Shown: positions 17,508 through 27,434, numbered from the stretch's first letter. The stretch: 64,000 nt of DNA from Pseudotabrizicola alkalilacus (GCF_003443995.1 NZ_QWEY01000002.1:372001-436000); one strand, 5' to 3'. The notes: generated from the sequence alone by a model not told the origin. A program made the numbers and translations.

Positions 17508-17621
17508 GGCGCATTCCTTCTGCATTCGCAGCCTGACAATATTGACGCGACAGGGTTCCGGCAATAGAGGACGGAGGCTTTCCCGTGCATGGGGCAGGGG
17601 GGCGGTTCAAGGATGAAAGCA

Positions 17622-19205
17622 ATGTCTGCTTTGCGCGATGCGGCGATGAAATCGAAGGCCTGGCCCTTTGAAGAGGCCCGCGCCATTCTGAAACGCTATG
17701 AGAAAAAGGCCCCGGAAAAGGGATATGTGCTGTTCGAGACCGGCTATGGCCCGTCCGGCCTGCCGCATATCGGCACCTTTGGCGAGGTCGCACGGACAAC
17801 GATGATCCGCCGCGCGTTCGAGGTGATCAGCGACATTCCGACGCGGCTGATCTGCTTCTCTGATGATGTGGACGGCATGCGCAAAGTGCCGGAAAACGTG
17901 CCGCAGCAGGACATGCTGCGCCAGCATATGCAAAAACCGCTGACCTCCGTGCCGGACCCTTACGGCGAATACGACAGCTTTGGCGCGCATAACAACGCCA
18001 TGCTGCGCCGGTTTCTGGATACCTTCGGGTTCGAGTATGAGTTCATCAGCGCCACCGAGTTCTACAAATCCGGCCGCTTCGACGACACGCTGCGGCTCTG
18101 CGCCGAACGCTATGACGCGATCATGGCGATCATGCTGAAAAGCTTGCGCGAAGAGCGCCAGCAGACCTATTCGGCGTTTCTGCCGATCCACCCGGAAACC
18201 GGGCGGGTGCTCTATGTGCCGATGAAGAATGTCGATGCGGTGCGCGGCGAGATCACCTTTGATGATGAGACCGGGCGCGAATGGACGCTGCCGGTGACCG
18301 GCGGCAATGTGAAGCTGCAGTGGAAGCCCGATTTCGGCGCGCGCTGGGCGGCGCTGGGCGTCGATTTCGAGATGTATGGCAAGGACCATTCCACCAACAC
18401 CCCGATCTATGACGGGATCTGTGAGGTTCTGGGCGGCCGCAAGCCCAACCACATGAGCTATGAGCTGTTTCTGGACGAAACCGGGCAGAAGATCTCGAAA
18501 TCCAAGGGCAACGGCCTGACCATCGACGAATGGCTGACCTATGCCGCGACCGAGTCGCTGTCGTATTTCATGTATCAAAAGCCAAAGACGGCCAAGCGGA
18601 TGCATTTCGACGTGATCCCGCGTGCGGTGGATGAATATCACCAGCAGTTGCGGGCTTATGCCGATCAGGAGGTCGAGGCGCAGGTCAACAACCCGGTCTG
18701 GCATATTCATGGTGGCCAGCCGCCGGAGTCGAAGATGGTGGTGCCGTTCTCGATGCTGCTCAATCTGGCGAGCGTGGCCGGGGCCAAGGATGCCAAGGGT
18801 CTATGGGGCTATATCCGCGCTTATGCGCCGGACGCCTCACCCGAAACCCACCCCGATCTGGACGCTGCCGCCGGGTTCGCCGTGCGCTACTTTGCCGACA
18901 AGATCGCGCCCCATCGCGTGTTCCGCCTGCCGACCGATCAGGAACGGGCTGCGATGGAAGACCTGCGTGCACGGCTGGCGGCATGGGATGGCGGCAATGA
19001 TGCCGATGCGTTGCAAACCATGGTCTTTGCCGTCGGCAAGGAGCACGGGTTCGAGCCGCTCCGCGACTGGTTCAAGGCGCTCTACGAAGTGCTGCTCGGC
19101 GCCTCTGATGGCCCGCGTTTTGGCGGTTTTGTGGCGCTCTATGGCGTGCCGGAAAGCATCGCGCTGATCGACAAGGGGCTGGCGGGCGATTTCGTCACCG
19201 CCTGA
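17622..19205 (+). CDS. lysS: Lysyl-tRNA synthetase, class I
   Basis: Charges tRNA-Lys; 527 residues of the archaeal-type class I enzyme. The HIGH-like motif is HIGT at 49-52, within [16 protein letters not shown], and the KMSKS-like motif is KISKSKG near 290. I chose the ATG at 17622 ([16 protein letters not shown]) since it matches the family start and has AAGGA eight bases upstream; ATGs at 17589 and 17613 would add up to eleven residues. Many Alphaproteobacteria use this class I form instead of the class II enzyme. No class II lysS is seen in the window. Confidence 0.93.
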   Translation: MSALRDAAMKSKAWPFEEARAILKRYEKKAPEKGYVLFETGYGPSGLPHIGTFGEVARTTMIRRAFEVISDIPTRLICFSDDVDGMRKVPENVPQQDMLRQHMQKPLTSVPDPYGEYDSFGAHNNAMLRRFLDTFGFEYEFISATEFYKSGRFDDTLRLCAERYDAIMAIMLKSLREERQQTYSAFLPIHPETGRVLYVPMKNVDAVRGEITFDDETGREWTLPVTGGNVKLQWKPDFGARWAALGVDFEMYGKDHSTNTPIYDGICEVLGGRKPNHMSYELFLDETGQKISKSKGNGLTIDEWLTYAATESLSYFMYQKPKTAKRMHFDVIPRAVDEYHQQLRAYADQEVEAQVNNPVWHIHGGQPPESKMVVPFSMLLNLASVAGAKDAKGLWGYIRAYAPDASPETHPDLDAAAGFAVRYFADKIAPHRVFRLPTDQERAAMEDLRARLAAWDGGNDADALQTMVFAVGKEHGFEPLRDWFKALYEVLLGASDGPRFGGFVALYGVPESIALIDKGLAGDFVTA

Positions 19206-19290
19206 GGGCAGACACTGACACGAGGCATTGACCGGGCCCGCGCCCGGTCTATCCTTTTCGCAGGGACGTTTTTGCGAAAGGACCACGGCC

Positions 19291-19689
19291 ATGCGTTTGC
19301 TTGCCGCCTTGCTGACCGCCGTCTTGCTTGCCCTGCCTGCCGCTGCGCAGGAAGATCCGATCCAGAACACCATCCGCAATCAGCTGACCGCTCTGGAGCG
19401 GGACGATTTCGTCACGGCTTTCAGCTATGCCAGCCCGACCATAAAGGGCCTCTTCGGCACCGCCGACAATTTCGGCAGTATGGTCCGACAAGGCTATCCG
19501 ATGGTCCTTCGCCCCGGCAGCGTCAGAATGCTGGAACTGCGCGAGGTGGCTGGAAACCTGTGGCAAAGGGTGATGATCACCGACCAACAGGGCCGCACCC
19601 ATATGCTCGATTACCAGATGATCGAAACCGCTGATGGCTGGCAGATCAACGGCGTGCAACTGCTGCCATCGGTGGGCGTGGGGGCATAG
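19291..19689 (+). CDS. DUF4864 family exported protein
   Basis: A 132-residue protein with a signal peptide (MRLLAALLTAVLLALPAAAQ, cleavage after residue 20). The mature part fits DUF4864: an early helix IQNTIRNQLTALERDDFVTA, FSYASPTIKGLFG, and a C-terminal beta segment ending DGWQINGVQLLP. This resembles a small NTF2-like fold, function unknown. The start at 19291 is the one that gives the signal peptide; a longer frame begins at 19228. Confidence 0.8.
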   Translation: MRLLAALLTAVLLALPAAAQEDPIQNTIRNQLTALERDDFVTAFSYASPTIKGLFGTADNFGSMVRQGYPMVLRPGSVRMLELREVAGNLWQRVMITDQQGRTHMLDYQMIETADGWQINGVQLLPSVGVGA

Positions 19690-19749
19690 CGCCGGGGGTT
19701 CCAGCCATGTCCGATACACCCGCGATGTCCGAAATAGGCCATGGCAATG

Positions 19750-19782
19750 CCGTCTGCGGGGGCTCGATGCCCCCGCGGACGG
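19750..19782. terminator. Bidirectional hairpin between DUF4864 gene and purK
   Basis: Stem CCGTCTGCGGGGGC with GCCCCCGCGGACGG around a five-base loop, with one mismatch. It sits 60 bases after the DUF4864 stop and 10 bases after the convergent purK stop. No long U-tract is present on either side, so factor-dependent ending is possible. Confidence 0.55.
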
Positions 19783-19791
19783 CCCCCTTGC

Positions 19792-20892
19792 TCAGGTCAG
19801 GCCGCGGATCACGCGATTGACGTGGCCCATCTTGCGGCCGGGTTTGACCTCGGCCTTGCCGTAGAGGTGGATCTGGGTGTTGCGCTCGCGCGCAAGGTCG
19901 GGAACCTGCGCGACGTCATCGCCGATCAGGTTCTCCATCACCACATCGGCGTAGCGGGTGCCGTCGCCCAGCGGCCAGCCAGCGATGGCGCGGATGTGTT
20001 GTTCGAACTGGTCCACGGCACAGCCGGCTTGCGTCCAGTGGCCCGAGTTGTGGACACGCGGCGCGATTTCGTTGACGATCAGGCCGCCCGTCTGACCCTG
20101 TGGCGTCACGAACAGCTCCACCCCCAGCACGCCGACATAATCCAGCGCGTTCAGAATGCGGGCGGCGATCAACACCGCGTCGGTGCGCTGCCCGGGCGAC
20201 AGGCGCGCGGGCAGGGTGGTTGTGTGCAGGATGCCCGCGCGATGCACATTCTCGCCCGGATCATAGCAGGCAACCGAGCCGTCCAGCCCGCGGGCGGCGA
20301 TCACCGAGACCTCGTGGGAAAAGTCGATGAAGCCTTCCAGCACCGCTTCGGCCCCGTTCATCGCTTCCCAGGCGGCGGGGGCATCAGCGGGCGTCATGAT
20401 CCGGGCCTGACCCTTGCCATCATAGCCCAGACGGGTGGTTTTCAGGATGGCCGGGGTGCCGATGCGCTCAATTGCGGCGTTCAACGTCGCCAGATCTGTC
20501 ACCCGCGCATAGGGCGCGGTGCTGAGGCCAAGGCCGGTGAGGAAATCCTTTTCCGCGATACGCTCTTGCGACACCGCCAGCGCCCGGCGGTTGGGGCGGA
20601 TGGGGCGGATCGCCTCCAGCGCGTCGAGCGAGGCGGTGGGGACGTTTTCGAATTCATAGGTGATGACATCGACGCTTTGGGCAAAGGCCCGCAGCGCGTC
20701 GAGGTCGTTATAGGGAGCCGTGGTCACCCGGGCCGCGACATGGCCTGCGGGGGGGGCGGCACCCGGCTCATAGATATGGCACTGAAAGCCCAGACGGCTT
20801 GCAGCGACCGACAGCATGCGGCCCAGCTGGCCGCCGCCAAGAATGCCGATGGTAGCACCCGGTGCCAGAGGGCGGCGAAGCGCGTCAGTCAT
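19792..20892 (-). CDS. purK: 5-(carboxyamino)imidazole ribonucleotide synthase
   Basis: ATP-grasp enzyme of purine synthesis that carboxylates AIR using bicarbonate and ATP; 366 residues. [12 protein letters not shown] near the N-terminus, [11 protein letters not shown], and [12 protein letters not shown] are the family landmarks; [13 protein letters not shown] lies in the C-terminal domain. Its start overlaps the purE stop by eight bases, so purE and purK are co-translated. Confidence 0.95.
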   Translation of the reverse strand: MTDALRRPLAPGATIGILGGGQLGRMLSVAASRLGFQCHIYEPGAAPPAGHVAARVTTAPYNDLDALRAFAQSVDVITYEFENVPTASLDALEAIRPIRPNRRALAVSQERIAEKDFLTGLGLSTAPYARVTDLATLNAAIERIGTPAILKTTRLGYDGKGQARIMTPADAPAAWEAMNGAEAVLEGFIDFSHEVSVIAARGLDGSVACYDPGENVHRAGILHTTTLPARLSPGQRTDAVLIAARILNALDYVGVLGVELFVTPQGQTGGLIVNEIAPRVHNSGHWTQAGCAVDQFEQHIRAIAGWPLGDGTRYADVVMENLIGDDVAQVPDLARERNTQIHLYGKAEVKPGRKMGHVNRVIRGLT

Positions 20893-21370
20893 CCTTTGGC
20901 TCCTCGGGGATGCTGGCCGACAGGGCGGTGCGCCAGGCGTCCAGCCGCGCGGCGAGCGCAGGGTCCATCAGCGCCAGGATCCCCGCCGCCATCAGCCCGG
21001 CATTGGCCGCCCCGGCAGCGCCGATGGCCATGGTGGCAACCGGATAGCCCTTTGGCATCTGCAGGATGGAATACAGGCTGTCCACCCCCGACAGCGCGCG
21101 GGTCTGCACCGGCACGCCGATCACCGGCACCCGCGTCTTGCTGGCCATCATGCCGGGCAGGTGGGCCGCGCCGCCCGCCCCGGCGATGATCACCTTAATG
21201 CCCCGGCCTGCGGCCTCGCGCCCGTAGGACCAGAGCCGGTCCGGGGTGCGGTGCGCGCTGACAATCTTTGCTTCATAGGGGATGCCCAGTTCGTCAAGGA
21301 TCAGGGCGGCTTCTTTCATCGTGGGCCAGTCGCTTTGCGATCCCATGATGAGTCCGACGTCAACGGCCAT
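20885..21370 (-). CDS. purE: N5-carboxyaminoimidazole ribonucleotide mutase
   Basis: Converts N5-CAIR from PurK to CAIR; 161 residues, class I PurE length. [13 protein letters not shown] is the phosphate-binding start, SAHRTPDRL the catalytic loop, and [14 protein letters not shown] the third conserved block. It is the first gene of purEK, about 100 bases downstream of the DUF465 gene on the same strand. Confidence 0.96.
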   Translation of the reverse strand: MAVDVGLIMGSQSDWPTMKEAALILDELGIPYEAKIVSAHRTPDRLWSYGREAAGRGIKVIIAGAGGAAHLPGMMASKTRVPVIGVPVQTRALSGVDSLYSILQMPKGYPVATMAIGAAGAANAGLMAAGILALMDPALAARLDAWRTALSASIPEEPKDD

Positions 21371-21474
21371 GCGCGTTCCCCCAGTGCCTTGATCTCAAGT
21401 GCTCTGGGCGCGATTACGACAGGATGGGCGTCAGGGCAAGGGTTTGACGGTGCTGGCGGCAGGCCTGTGGCGGA

Positions 21475-21693
21475 TCAGGCGATGATGTCGGGGATCAGCT
21501 GATCCTCGATCTTGACGATCTGATCCTTGAACGACAGCTTTTGCTTTTTCAACCGGCGCAGGGTCAGCTGATCGGGGCGGCCGGTTTCCTCCAGCGCGTG
21601 AATCGCGGCATCCAGATCGCGATGCTCACGGCGCAGCACCTCCAGCCGGATGCGGAGCATGTCTTCGAAGTTGAGTTCGCTGGGCGCGTTCAT
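21475..21693 (-). CDS. YdcH/DUF465 family protein
   Basis: A 72-residue coiled protein with the DUF465 pattern: LEVLRREHRDLDAAIHALEE in the first half and LRRLKKQKLSFKDQIVKIED in the second, forming two antiparallel helices. Function unknown. It precedes purEK on the same strand, a common position in this group, and may share their promoter. Confidence 0.85.
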   Translation of the reverse strand: MNAPSELNFEDMLRIRLEVLRREHRDLDAAIHALEETGRPDQLTLRRLKKQKLSFKDQIVKIEDQLIPDIIA

Positions 21694-21873
21694 GGGGTTC
21701 GCTTACTGGCTGGTGTTCTGCCGGGGGGCTTGGGTTGAGTCGGCTTTTGATCCTGTTTCAGAATATAGTGATTCTTTGACCCTGCGGCAAAGCTTATGGC
21801 GTGGAACCGGGCATCAATTGGACAATTGATGGTTTGGATCGGGGGAGGGCACAGGCCGGTGCCACAGGCTGCC

Positions 21874-21904
21874 CTTGCAGGCGGTGCCTGTCCGCCCCAT
21901 ATTT
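21874..21904 (+). promoter_or_regulatory. Sigma32-like heat-shock promoter of hsp20
   Basis: CTTGCA (21874-21879) and CCCCATATTT (21895-21904) are separated by 15 bases, close to the RpoH consensus. It lies about 70 bases before the hsp20 ATG. Confidence 0.6.
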
Positions 21905-21974
21905 CAACAGATGCAGGTGCCTGTCGCAGGGCCTGCGCATGGAAATGTCGCTTTTGCAAAAGGGCATAAGACAG

Positions 21975-22388
21975 ATGACGAAACTGAGTTTTGGGGCGCA
22001 CCCGTTTTTGCTGGGCTTTGAGCAGCTGGAGCGTCTGGTCGAGCGGACCGCGAAATCTTCGGGTGAGGGGTATCCGCCGTTCAACATCGAGGCGACGGCG
22101 GACAATGCCTATCGCATCACACTGGCGGTGGCCGGGTTCCGTGAGGAGGATCTGGCGATCACGGTCGAGGACCGGCAGCTGGTGGTGCGCGGACGCCAGC
22201 CGGATGAGACACAGGACCGCGTGTTCCTGCACCGGGGCATTGCCGCGCGGGCGTTTCAGCGCAGCTTTGTGCTGGCGGACGGAGTCGAGGTGGCCGGGGC
22301 CAGCATGGACCATGGGCTGCTGCATATTGATCTGAAACGATCGGTGCCGGATGCGGTGGTACAGACCATCCGTATCGGGCGTGGATAA
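21975..22388 (+). CDS. Small heat-shock protein, Hsp20 family
   Basis: A 137-residue alpha-crystallin chaperone that holds unfolding proteins. The crystallin domain runs from about residue 35 (YPPFNIEATADNAYRITLAV) through GFREEDLAITVEDRQLVVRG to the C-terminal LHIDL, and the IRI near the end is the IXI-like assembly motif. I chose ATG 21975 (MTKLSFGAHPFLLGFEQLER) because the longer upstream frame has no family similarity. The DUF1150 gene follows after 13 bases. A paralogue sits at 49855. Confidence 0.9.
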   Translation: MTKLSFGAHPFLLGFEQLERLVERTAKSSGEGYPPFNIEATADNAYRITLAVAGFREEDLAITVEDRQLVVRGRQPDETQDRVFLHRGIAARAFQRSFVLADGVEVAGASMDHGLLHIDLKRSVPDAVVQTIRIGRG

Positions 22389-22401
22389 GGAGTCTGAGAC
22401 G

Positions 22402-22629
22402 ATGAACAGTCCATTCAAGGCCATTGCCGAGGCGCAAAGCCCGATCGTTTATGTGCGTCCGGTCACCGTGGCGGATCTGCCTGAAGAGCTGCGCGAGCAG
22501 ATCGGCGATATCGAGACGGTGTATTCCGTACACCGACCCGATGGCGAGCGGCTGGCGCTGGTGCGCGACCGCAGCATGGCGTTTTCATTGGCGCGTCAGC
22601 ACGATCTGGCCCCGGTCAGCGCGCATTGA
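22402..22629 (+). CDS. DUF1150 family protein
   Basis: A 75-residue alphaproteobacterial protein with the block IVYVRPVTVADLPEELREQ and VHRPDGERLALVRDRSMAFS. Its gene commonly follows hsp20, as here, suggesting a shared heat-shock transcript. The final 14 bases overlap the 3' end of the convergent Hint-domain gene. Confidence 0.85.
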   Translation: MNSPFKAIAEAQSPIVYVRPVTVADLPEELREQIGDIETVYSVHRPDGERLALVRDRSMAFSLARQHDLAPVSAH

Positions 22630-23674
22630 AAGTATCAAAGGCTGTTGCGGGCGCAGGAAGGCGCAACGCAGCGGTCTCCCATGCGCGCAAGCTGCGTCGT
22701 GCCGTCGGGCCATAGGAGGCGGAGTGGTGCGCCAGATCGGGGAACAGCATCAGCACCTCAGCCCGCGTGGGGTGGGACAGCAATGACAAGCCGTAGGTAT
22801 CCGGGTGAAAGCTTTCTGTCAGGATACCCTCGGAAAAGATCAGCTCATGCTGGTCGAACAGCAGGTGGACATAGTCAACCTGACCGCAGGGGGCGAGGCA
22901 GATCGTCTCACCGTTGACCAGATGAACCGCAGCGACCAGCACCTCAGCCTCGCCATACAACAGCTCGGCGTGCCATTCTGACAACGTGATCCTGTGTTGC
23001 TGTGACAAGTACAGGTCGCGGCTGTTGCCCAATGCGCCTGCGGTGATCCGCACGGGTGCGGCAGGGCCGCGTCCGGGGAGGTTGCGGCGTGCGGTCCAGC
23101 GCAGGGGACGGAAACCATGGTCCGCAGTAAGGATCAGATCGCCTGCCAGCAAGTCTTCGACCGCAACTAGCCCGGCGATGGTATGGATCAGAGTTCCCGC
23201 GACGAAGCAGAGAAAGGGTTCATCGCGCGTCGAAATGTAGCTGTGGCTGTATTCGGTACTGTCGAATGTGCCCAACTTCAGCGAGGTGACCTTTTTGTGA
23301 TGCAGGTCAGGGGGGATGTCTGAGTCACGGATGCGTACCAGGTAGGTTCCGTCGTCCAACAACCAGACTGACATACCGACCGGATAGCTGATCCCGTCCG
23401 CGACCATGGTGCTGCCCGTGAATTCGCCAACCTCCCGGACGCTGTGCTCGACACCGTCGATCACCACCCGGTCGACAGACCCGACACTTGCATCATCCGT
23501 ATCGGTGTCGGCGATAATATTATCGCCGTCGTTGTCGCGCCAGATAATCGGCGTATAGGTGGCTGGATCGACGGACATGCCATCGCCTTTGGCGTTTATA
23601 TTGGACTGATTGGCGGGGTCAAATCCCGGCCAGGGCGTGGAAACGTGCCAGGCCCAGCTGTTCGTATCTGTCAT
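22616..23674 (-). CDS. Hint-domain (hedgehog/intein-like) protein
   Basis: A 352-residue protein with a C-terminal Hint domain of the type common in Rhodobacteraceae. The domain starts at the nucleophile Cys near residue 155 in CFVAGTLIHT, has GDLILTADHGFRPLRW, and the SQQHRITL block with conserved His. The N-terminal 150 residues are acidic and repeat-poor (DNDGDNIIADTDTDDA), compatible with an exported or calcium-rich passenger. Family members are often secreted by type I systems; no signal peptide or RTX repeats are visible here. Autocleavage would be expected N-terminal to the Cys, but this is inferred. Confidence 0.8.
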   Translation of the reverse strand: MTDTNSWAWHVSTPWPGFDPANQSNINAKGDGMSVDPATYTPIIWRDNDGDNIIADTDTDDASVGSVDRVVIDGVEHSVREVGEFTGSTMVADGISYPVGMSVWLLDDGTYLVRIRDSDIPPDLHHKKVTSLKLGTFDSTEYSHSYISTRDEPFLCFVAGTLIHTIAGLVAVEDLLAGDLILTADHGFRPLRWTARRNLPGRGPAAPVRITAGALGNSRDLYLSQQHRITLSEWHAELLYGEAEVLVAAVHLVNGETICLAPCGQVDYVHLLFDQHELIFSEGILTESFHPDTYGLSLLSHPTRAEVLMLFPDLAHHSASYGPTARRSLRAWETAALRLPAPATAFDTFNAR

Positions 23675-23742
23675 TGCTCAATGCCTCCGGCAGGCCCACA
23701 AAAGAAGTGGTGCCATCCTTCCAGATCCGCATTTCAGACAGA

Positions 23743-24657
23743 TTAACGGGTTAGTGGCGCAACAGGCGCAGGGCGGCGGCGCGCAGCCAGTGCGGCAGCA
23801 CGCGGCGGGCAAGGCGGCGTACCCTTGACGGGGGGGGGCGGTCCGGCTGGCCACAGGCCGTGCCTGCTTTGGTAATGAATTATGCAATCCCGGTCAGACT
23901 CGTGCCGGGTCTTGCCGTCGAACACGGCAAAGAACAGCGGTTCCACATCATGCGCGACCGCGTGCCGCCTTTGCGGCGGCAGGTTTTCGGCATTTGTCCA
24001 GATCGGCACGCGGCGCAGGGCAAGGTGGCCCGACAGCCAAGGGTCATCCACCATCCACAGATCGGGCGGGATGTCGAACACCCGGCGGTCAAAGAACGCG
24101 GGCCGCACCATGGCCCCGCCCCAGCCCTCCAGCACATCGGCGTAACCGCTGCTGCGGATCAGCGGCGGCGGCTTGGGCTTGGGCCATGGCAGGGTGGCAA
24201 GATGCGCGTCCAGATCGGTCTGGGACCAGCGCTGCATCCGGGGCTGGCGGCGATGCTCTGCGCCGGGCAGATCATGCGACACCTCGCACAGGGCCGCGTC
24301 AGGATGAACATGGCGCAAGCGCTTGAACCGCTGGTGCCAGTCGGGTGGATAGAGCACGTCATCATCGCAGAACAGCAGGTCGACGTTTTGCCCGGCGAAA
24401 TCGCGCAAGGCAGGCAGGACTTTCGTGCCGGGGCCAAGATCCTGCGGCACGCGGCGCAGGGTGATGCCGGGCGGCAGGTCGGGCAGGGTGCCATCCCAGT
24501 CGGGAAAGCGGCGGTAGTGCTCGGGCAGGTACAGGATGATTCCAGCGGCGTGCAGGCTTTGCTGCAACAGCGACTCGAGCGTTGCCCCCAGATGCGCAAA
24601 GCGGGGCGGAACCGAAGACAGGGTGATGAAGGTCGGATCGTCGATGGCTGGCCCCAT
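23743..24657 (-). CDS. Putative glycosyltransferase (GT-A fold)
   Basis: A 304-residue protein with a DDD metal-binding motif at 98-100 (LLFCDDDVLYPPDWH) and a downstream VDDPWLSGHLA segment that resembles the acceptor-side acidic residues of GT-A enzymes. The opening ITLSSVPPRFAHLGATLESL is the usual start of this uncharacterised bacterial family. Substrate unknown. The last 30 residues are basic and proline-rich. It stands on the same strand as the Hint gene, with a 69-base gap. Confidence 0.65.
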   Translation of the reverse strand: MGPAIDDPTFITLSSVPPRFAHLGATLESLLQQSLHAAGIILYLPEHYRRFPDWDGTLPDLPPGITLRRVPQDLGPGTKVLPALRDFAGQNVDLLFCDDDVLYPPDWHQRFKRLRHVHPDAALCEVSHDLPGAEHRRQPRMQRWSQTDLDAHLATLPWPKPKPPPLIRSSGYADVLEGWGGAMVRPAFFDRRVFDIPPDLWMVDDPWLSGHLALRRVPIWTNAENLPPQRRHAVAHDVEPLFFAVFDGKTRHESDRDCIIHYQSRHGLWPAGPPPPVKGTPPCPPRAAALAARRRPAPVAPLTR

Positions 24658-24746
24658 TCGCTGCAGGTCGCCCCGGTCGGGCCAGAGCCAAGACTAGGGC
24701 CGCACAGGGTGCGGATACAAGCGGCTGTTTGGGGTGCAGAATGAGA

Positions 24747-24776
24747 CGCGCCGCCCGGAGCAATCCGGGCGGCGCG
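24747..24776 (-). terminator. Terminator hairpin after sat-cysC
   Basis: Perfect 13-base stem CGCGCCGCCCGGA / TCCGGGCGGCGCG with a four-base loop, 25 bases past the stop codon of the bifunctional sulfurylase. On the minus strand it is followed by TCTCATTCT, a weak U-rich tail. Confidence 0.65.
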
Positions 24777-24800
24777 CTATTGCAGGCTAAATGCAGCGGA

Positions 24801-26507
24801 TCAGCCCCGGATCAGGCCCATCGACTCCAGCTTCAGGATCACCTGATGCGCGCAATGGTCGACATCGACATCCTGGGTGTCGACCACCAGTTCGGCCTTG
24901 GTCGGGGCCTCATACGGGTCGGAGATGCCGGTGAATTCCTTGATCTTGCCCTCACGCGCCAGCTTGTACAGGCCCTTGCGGTCGCGCTTTTCGCATTCTT
25001 CGATGCTGGTCGCGACATGCACCTCGATGAACGCGCCAAAGGCCTCGATCATCTCGCGCACGGCGCGGCGGGTGGCGGTATAGGGCGCGATCGGCGCGCA
25101 AATCGCGATGCCGCCGTTCTTGGTGATCTCTGACGCCACATAGCCGATGCGCTTGATGTTGATGTCCCGGTGCTCTTTCGAGAAGCCGAGTTCGGAGGAC
25201 AGGTGTTTGCGCACCACATCGCCATCCAGAAGCGTGACCGGACGGCCGCCCATTTCCATCAGCTTGACCATCAGCGCATTGGCGATGGTCGATTTGCCCG
25301 AACCGGACAGGCCGGTGAAGAACACGGTAAAGCCCTGCTTGGCGCGCGGCGGCGAGGTGCGGCGCAGTTCCGCTACCACTTCGGGAAAGCTGAACCATTC
25401 GGGAATATCGATGCCTTCACGCAGGCGGCGGCGCAGTTCGGTGCCCGAGATATCCAGAACGGTCGTGTTTTCCGGCACTTCGTTGGCGGGGTAATACTGC
25501 GCCTTTTCCTGCACATAGACCATGTGTTTGAAATCGACCATTTCGATGCCGATCTCATCGGCATGCTGCGCGAACAGGGTCTGCGCGTCATAGGGGCCGT
25601 AGAAATCCTGCCCGGCAGAATTCTTGCCCGGTCCGGCATGGTCGCGGCCCACGATGAAATGGGTGCAGCCGTGGTTCTTGCGGATGATGCCGTGCCAGAC
25701 CGCCTCACGCGGGCCAGCCATGCGCATCGCCAGATTCAGCAACGACATGGTGGTGGTGGATTGCGGGTATTTGTCCAGCACCGCCTCATAGCAGCGGACA
25801 CGGGTGAAATGATCGACATCGCCCGGTTTGGTCATGCCGACCACCGGGTGGATCAGCAGGTTGGCCTGCGCTTCACGTGCGGCGCGGAAGGTCAGTTCCT
25901 GATGCGCGCGGTGCAGCGGGTTGCGGGTCTGGAACGCGACGACCTTGCTCCAGCCCATTTTGCGGAAGAAGGCGCGGAGTTCGTTGGGCGTGTCGCGGCG
26001 GCCTTTGAAATCGTAATGTACCGGCTGCTGGATGCCGGTGACCGGGCCGCCCAGATAGACCTTGCCCGCCTGATTGTGCAGGTAGTTCACCGCCGGGTGC
26101 GCCAGATCGTCAGCGCCAAACACCTTTTCCGCTTCCAGCGCCTTGTTCGGCACCCATTTGTCGGTGACCGACAGGATAGCAAGGATCACCCCCTCCTGGT
26201 CGCGCAGGGCGATATCCTGTCCCGGCTCTACTGTTTCTGCAAATTTCTCATTCACATCCAGCGTGATCGGAATCGGGAACAGCGCGCCGCTTGCCGTGCG
26301 CATGTTTTCCACCACGCCGTCATAATCGGCCTCGGACATGAAGCCCTTGAGCGGGTTGAAGCCGCCGTTCATCAAGAGTTCCAGATCACAGATCTGACGC
26401 GGGGTCATGTCCCAAGACGGCAGATTGCCCGCCTCGGCCTTCAGCTTTTGGGCAGAATCGTATGAAACATAAAGCTCCGGAACCGGAGCGAGCTGGGGAA
26501 GCGACAT
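24801..26507 (-). CDS. Bifunctional sulfate adenylyltransferase/adenylylsulfate kinase
   Basis: Activates sulfate to APS and then PAPS in assimilation; 568 residues. The N-terminal ATP sulfurylase domain has QTRNPLHRAH near 195 and GRDHAGPG near 290. The C-terminal APS kinase domain has the P-loop GLSGSGKST near 402 and GYVASEITKNGG later. The start at 26507 (MSLPQLAPVPELY) matches family members; an upstream extension of the frame looks non-coding. It is transcribed alone and divergently from the gene at 26821. I give no symbol since sat/cysC and sopT names are both used for this fusion. Confidence 0.93.
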   Translation of the reverse strand: MSLPQLAPVPELYVSYDSAQKLKAEAGNLPSWDMTPRQICDLELLMNGGFNPLKGFMSEADYDGVVENMRTASGALFPIPITLDVNEKFAETVEPGQDIALRDQEGVILAILSVTDKWVPNKALEAEKVFGADDLAHPAVNYLHNQAGKVYLGGPVTGIQQPVHYDFKGRRDTPNELRAFFRKMGWSKVVAFQTRNPLHRAHQELTFRAAREAQANLLIHPVVGMTKPGDVDHFTRVRCYEAVLDKYPQSTTTMSLLNLAMRMAGPREAVWHGIIRKNHGCTHFIVGRDHAGPGKNSAGQDFYGPYDAQTLFAQHADEIGIEMVDFKHMVYVQEKAQYYPANEVPENTTVLDISGTELRRRLREGIDIPEWFSFPEVVAELRRTSPPRAKQGFTVFFTGLSGSGKSTIANALMVKLMEMGGRPVTLLDGDVVRKHLSSELGFSKEHRDINIKRIGYVASEITKNGGIAICAPIAPYTATRRAVREMIEAFGAFIEVHVATSIEECEKRDRKGLYKLAREGKIKEFTGISDPYEAPTKAELVVDTQDVDVDHCAHQVILKLESMGLIRG

Positions 26508-26820
26508 CGTATACTGGCCTTTCAAATGCACTGCCGGGCAAGGGATCACCCTCGTCTTTCGCGTGGGGCTGTAGCCTGTCATTGCGGCAAAATTCAAGTG
26601 AAACAGGCAATGACGGTGCAAACAAGGGCGGAAATGCTGCATCAAGGTCGCAAAGCGGGAGTGTTTCCGCGCAAGCGTGCAGGCCGTGAGATTTCTTTCA
26701 GCGCAGATCGCGGTCGCGCTGCGTCACTTGCGCGACGGGCCGGAGTCTTTGCGGCTGCGGAACCGCAAGGGCGGTTGTGCGTTCTTTCTGACACCACGTA
26801 TTTTAAGAAGGAGACGCAAG
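26508..26820. other. Divergent intergenic region, no gene seen
   Basis: A 313-base gap between divergent genes. An AAGGAG ribosome-binding site near 26808 belongs to the plus-strand gene. No convincing promoter, riboswitch or repeat was seen; a TTGTGC/TATTTT pair near 26775-26804 would start transcription inside the ribosome-binding site and is not credible. Confidence 0.4.
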
Positions 26821-27408
26821 ATGACCGCACAAGACACCCCCAGATTCACGGCGGATGATCTGCGTCTGCTGGATCAGGAAGAGGCAAAACTGGTTGAAAC
26901 CGCCCGTCGTGGCGATCTGGACCAGATCGGCCATTCCGAGCTGACCGACACGCTGCAGCGGTTGCGTGACCGCCGTGACCGGGCGCGCGATCTGGCCAAC
27001 CGGCAGCGGCGCGAGGCGCGCGGAAAGGCTGACCCGTCCGGTATTGCCCCGGCGACCCAGAATGCCGGGACCGAGGGCAAAGCGCGGGTGCTGGGTCTGG
27101 CGCTGGAGCTTGTGACGCAAGAGCGCCAGCGTCGGGCGGATGCCGGAACGGCTGATACCGATGAAGCTGATACCAATGACGGGGCACCATCGCAGCGCGA
27201 GCTTTCCGAGCGCGCGATGACGCTGAAATCGGCCGGGGCCGGGGCGAACCCGATGCAGGAAGACGGGGGCGCATTGCATCCGCAAGACCCCGAAGCCGAT
27301 CCGGGCAAAGGGGCCTTGGCCGATCAGGCACGCAACATCGCGCCATCGGGGGCGCTTGACCATGGCGGCGAGTTGCCATCGCGCGAACGGTCACGCACCC
27401 GCTATTGA
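26821..27408 (+). CDS. Hypothetical hydrophilic protein
   Basis: A 195-residue, very charged protein without membrane segments. The first 65 residues form two predicted helices (RFTADDLRLLDQEEAKLVET and LTDTLQRLRDRRDRARDLAN), and the last 75 are disordered and rich in Gly, Ala, Asp and Pro. ATG 26821 has GAAGGAGA upstream. I do not recognise the family; its composition recalls stress or DNA-associated small proteins, but nothing specific supports that. Confidence 0.7.
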   Translation: MTAQDTPRFTADDLRLLDQEEAKLVETARRGDLDQIGHSELTDTLQRLRDRRDRARDLANRQRREARGKADPSGIAPATQNAGTEGKARVLGLALELVTQERQRRADAGTADTDEADTNDGAPSQRELSERAMTLKSAGAGANPMQEDGGALHPQDPEADPGKGALADQARNIAPSGALDHGGELPSRERSRTRY

Positions 27409-27434
27409 TCTTTTCACGCCATTGGCCGCGGGGG

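Noticed and set aside
26775-26804. Promoter TTGTGC/TATTTT before the 26821 gene
   Set aside because: Transcription would begin inside the ribosome-binding site, leaving an unusable leader.
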